Shown in pieces: positions 63,737 to 64,000 of a DNA stretch of 64,000 bases. The stretch's first letter is position 1. The number at the start of each line of letters is the position of its first letter. The notes beneath the pieces are model-generated. The model was not told where the DNA came from and made no database searches. It saw only the letters and a program-made list of their open reading frames with translations. Both the position numbers and the translations under genes were made by a program. Origin of the DNA: Osedax fenrisi. Lineage: Eukaryota; Annelida; Polychaeta; Sabellida; Siboglinidae. The DNA lies in contig OZ025242.1 of the NCBI GenBank assembly GCA_964019155.1, forward strand, positions 86,800,533 through 86,864,532, given 5' to 3'.

Positions 63737-64000
63737 ACATAGCAAACACCTAGATTACCATCAAAATAGCCGTTATCGCGATCCTATCTATCACCACTAC
63801 TACGCCTATAGTGATTAACTATACCTATTAGTGTATGTAGACATTGTCTACATTAGCACGTCACACAATGTAGACGATATATAACAACAATGCGTGATTA
63901 ATAAGCATGAATGTATGCCTAGCACATCGAGGCTTGTGTACACTGGCTTGTATACAACGAGGAGATTATGATATCGATAATGTTATGTGTTTATCTCAAT

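Overview
The window is AT-rich, intron-rich nuclear DNA from an animal. Four conserved metazoan protein genes can be reconstructed exon by exon with GT-AG introns and consistent reading phase. They end in TGA, TAA or TAG, so the standard genetic code is used. The heavy AT bias and the load of microsatellites, minisatellites and DNA transposons fit an early-branching or other invertebrate genome (sponge- or cnidarian-like). I cannot name the species.

Layout. 1-6.5 kb: AT-rich DNA with a MITE (815-1354), a perfect palindrome, one tRNA-Ala(CGC) and one unexplained GC-richer island. 6.6-19.5 kb: 3' half of an SGSM3 orthologue (+ strand, SH3 and RUN parts), with two alternative last exons. Its introns hold a 758-bp CTA array, a P-element/THAP9-type transposon (-) and a truncated LINE (-). 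20.0-27.7 kb: a MAP2K4-like MAP kinase kinase (-), convergent with SGSM3. 27.8-46.5 kb: no recognisable gene. It holds large minisatellites, two copies of a tRNA-derived SINE, a MITE, several possible orphan exons and, at 43.3-46.3 kb, a cluster of short near-perfect palindromes sharing two arm sequences. 46.6-49.4 kb: complete RPL12 (+) with two C/D-box snoRNAs in its last intron. 49.4-61.9 kb: UAP1 (-), whose 3' end meets that of RPL12, with hAT and MITE insertions in its introns. 62.7-63.6 kb: a hAT-type non-autonomous element with an exact 8-bp target duplication.

The genes are ordinary housekeeping and signalling genes and form no pathway together. SGSM3 acts in small-GTPase/membrane traffic, MAP2K4 in stress MAPK signalling, UAP1 makes UDP-N-acetylglucosamine, and RPL12 is a ribosomal protein whose intron supplies rRNA-modification guides.

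The most unusual signal is that tandem repeats sit on exon-intron junctions and have copied the splice sites themselves. Five junctions in two genes carry two to eight tandem copies of a donor or acceptor with some exon sequence. Second are the palindrome cluster and the duplicated SGSM3 last exon.
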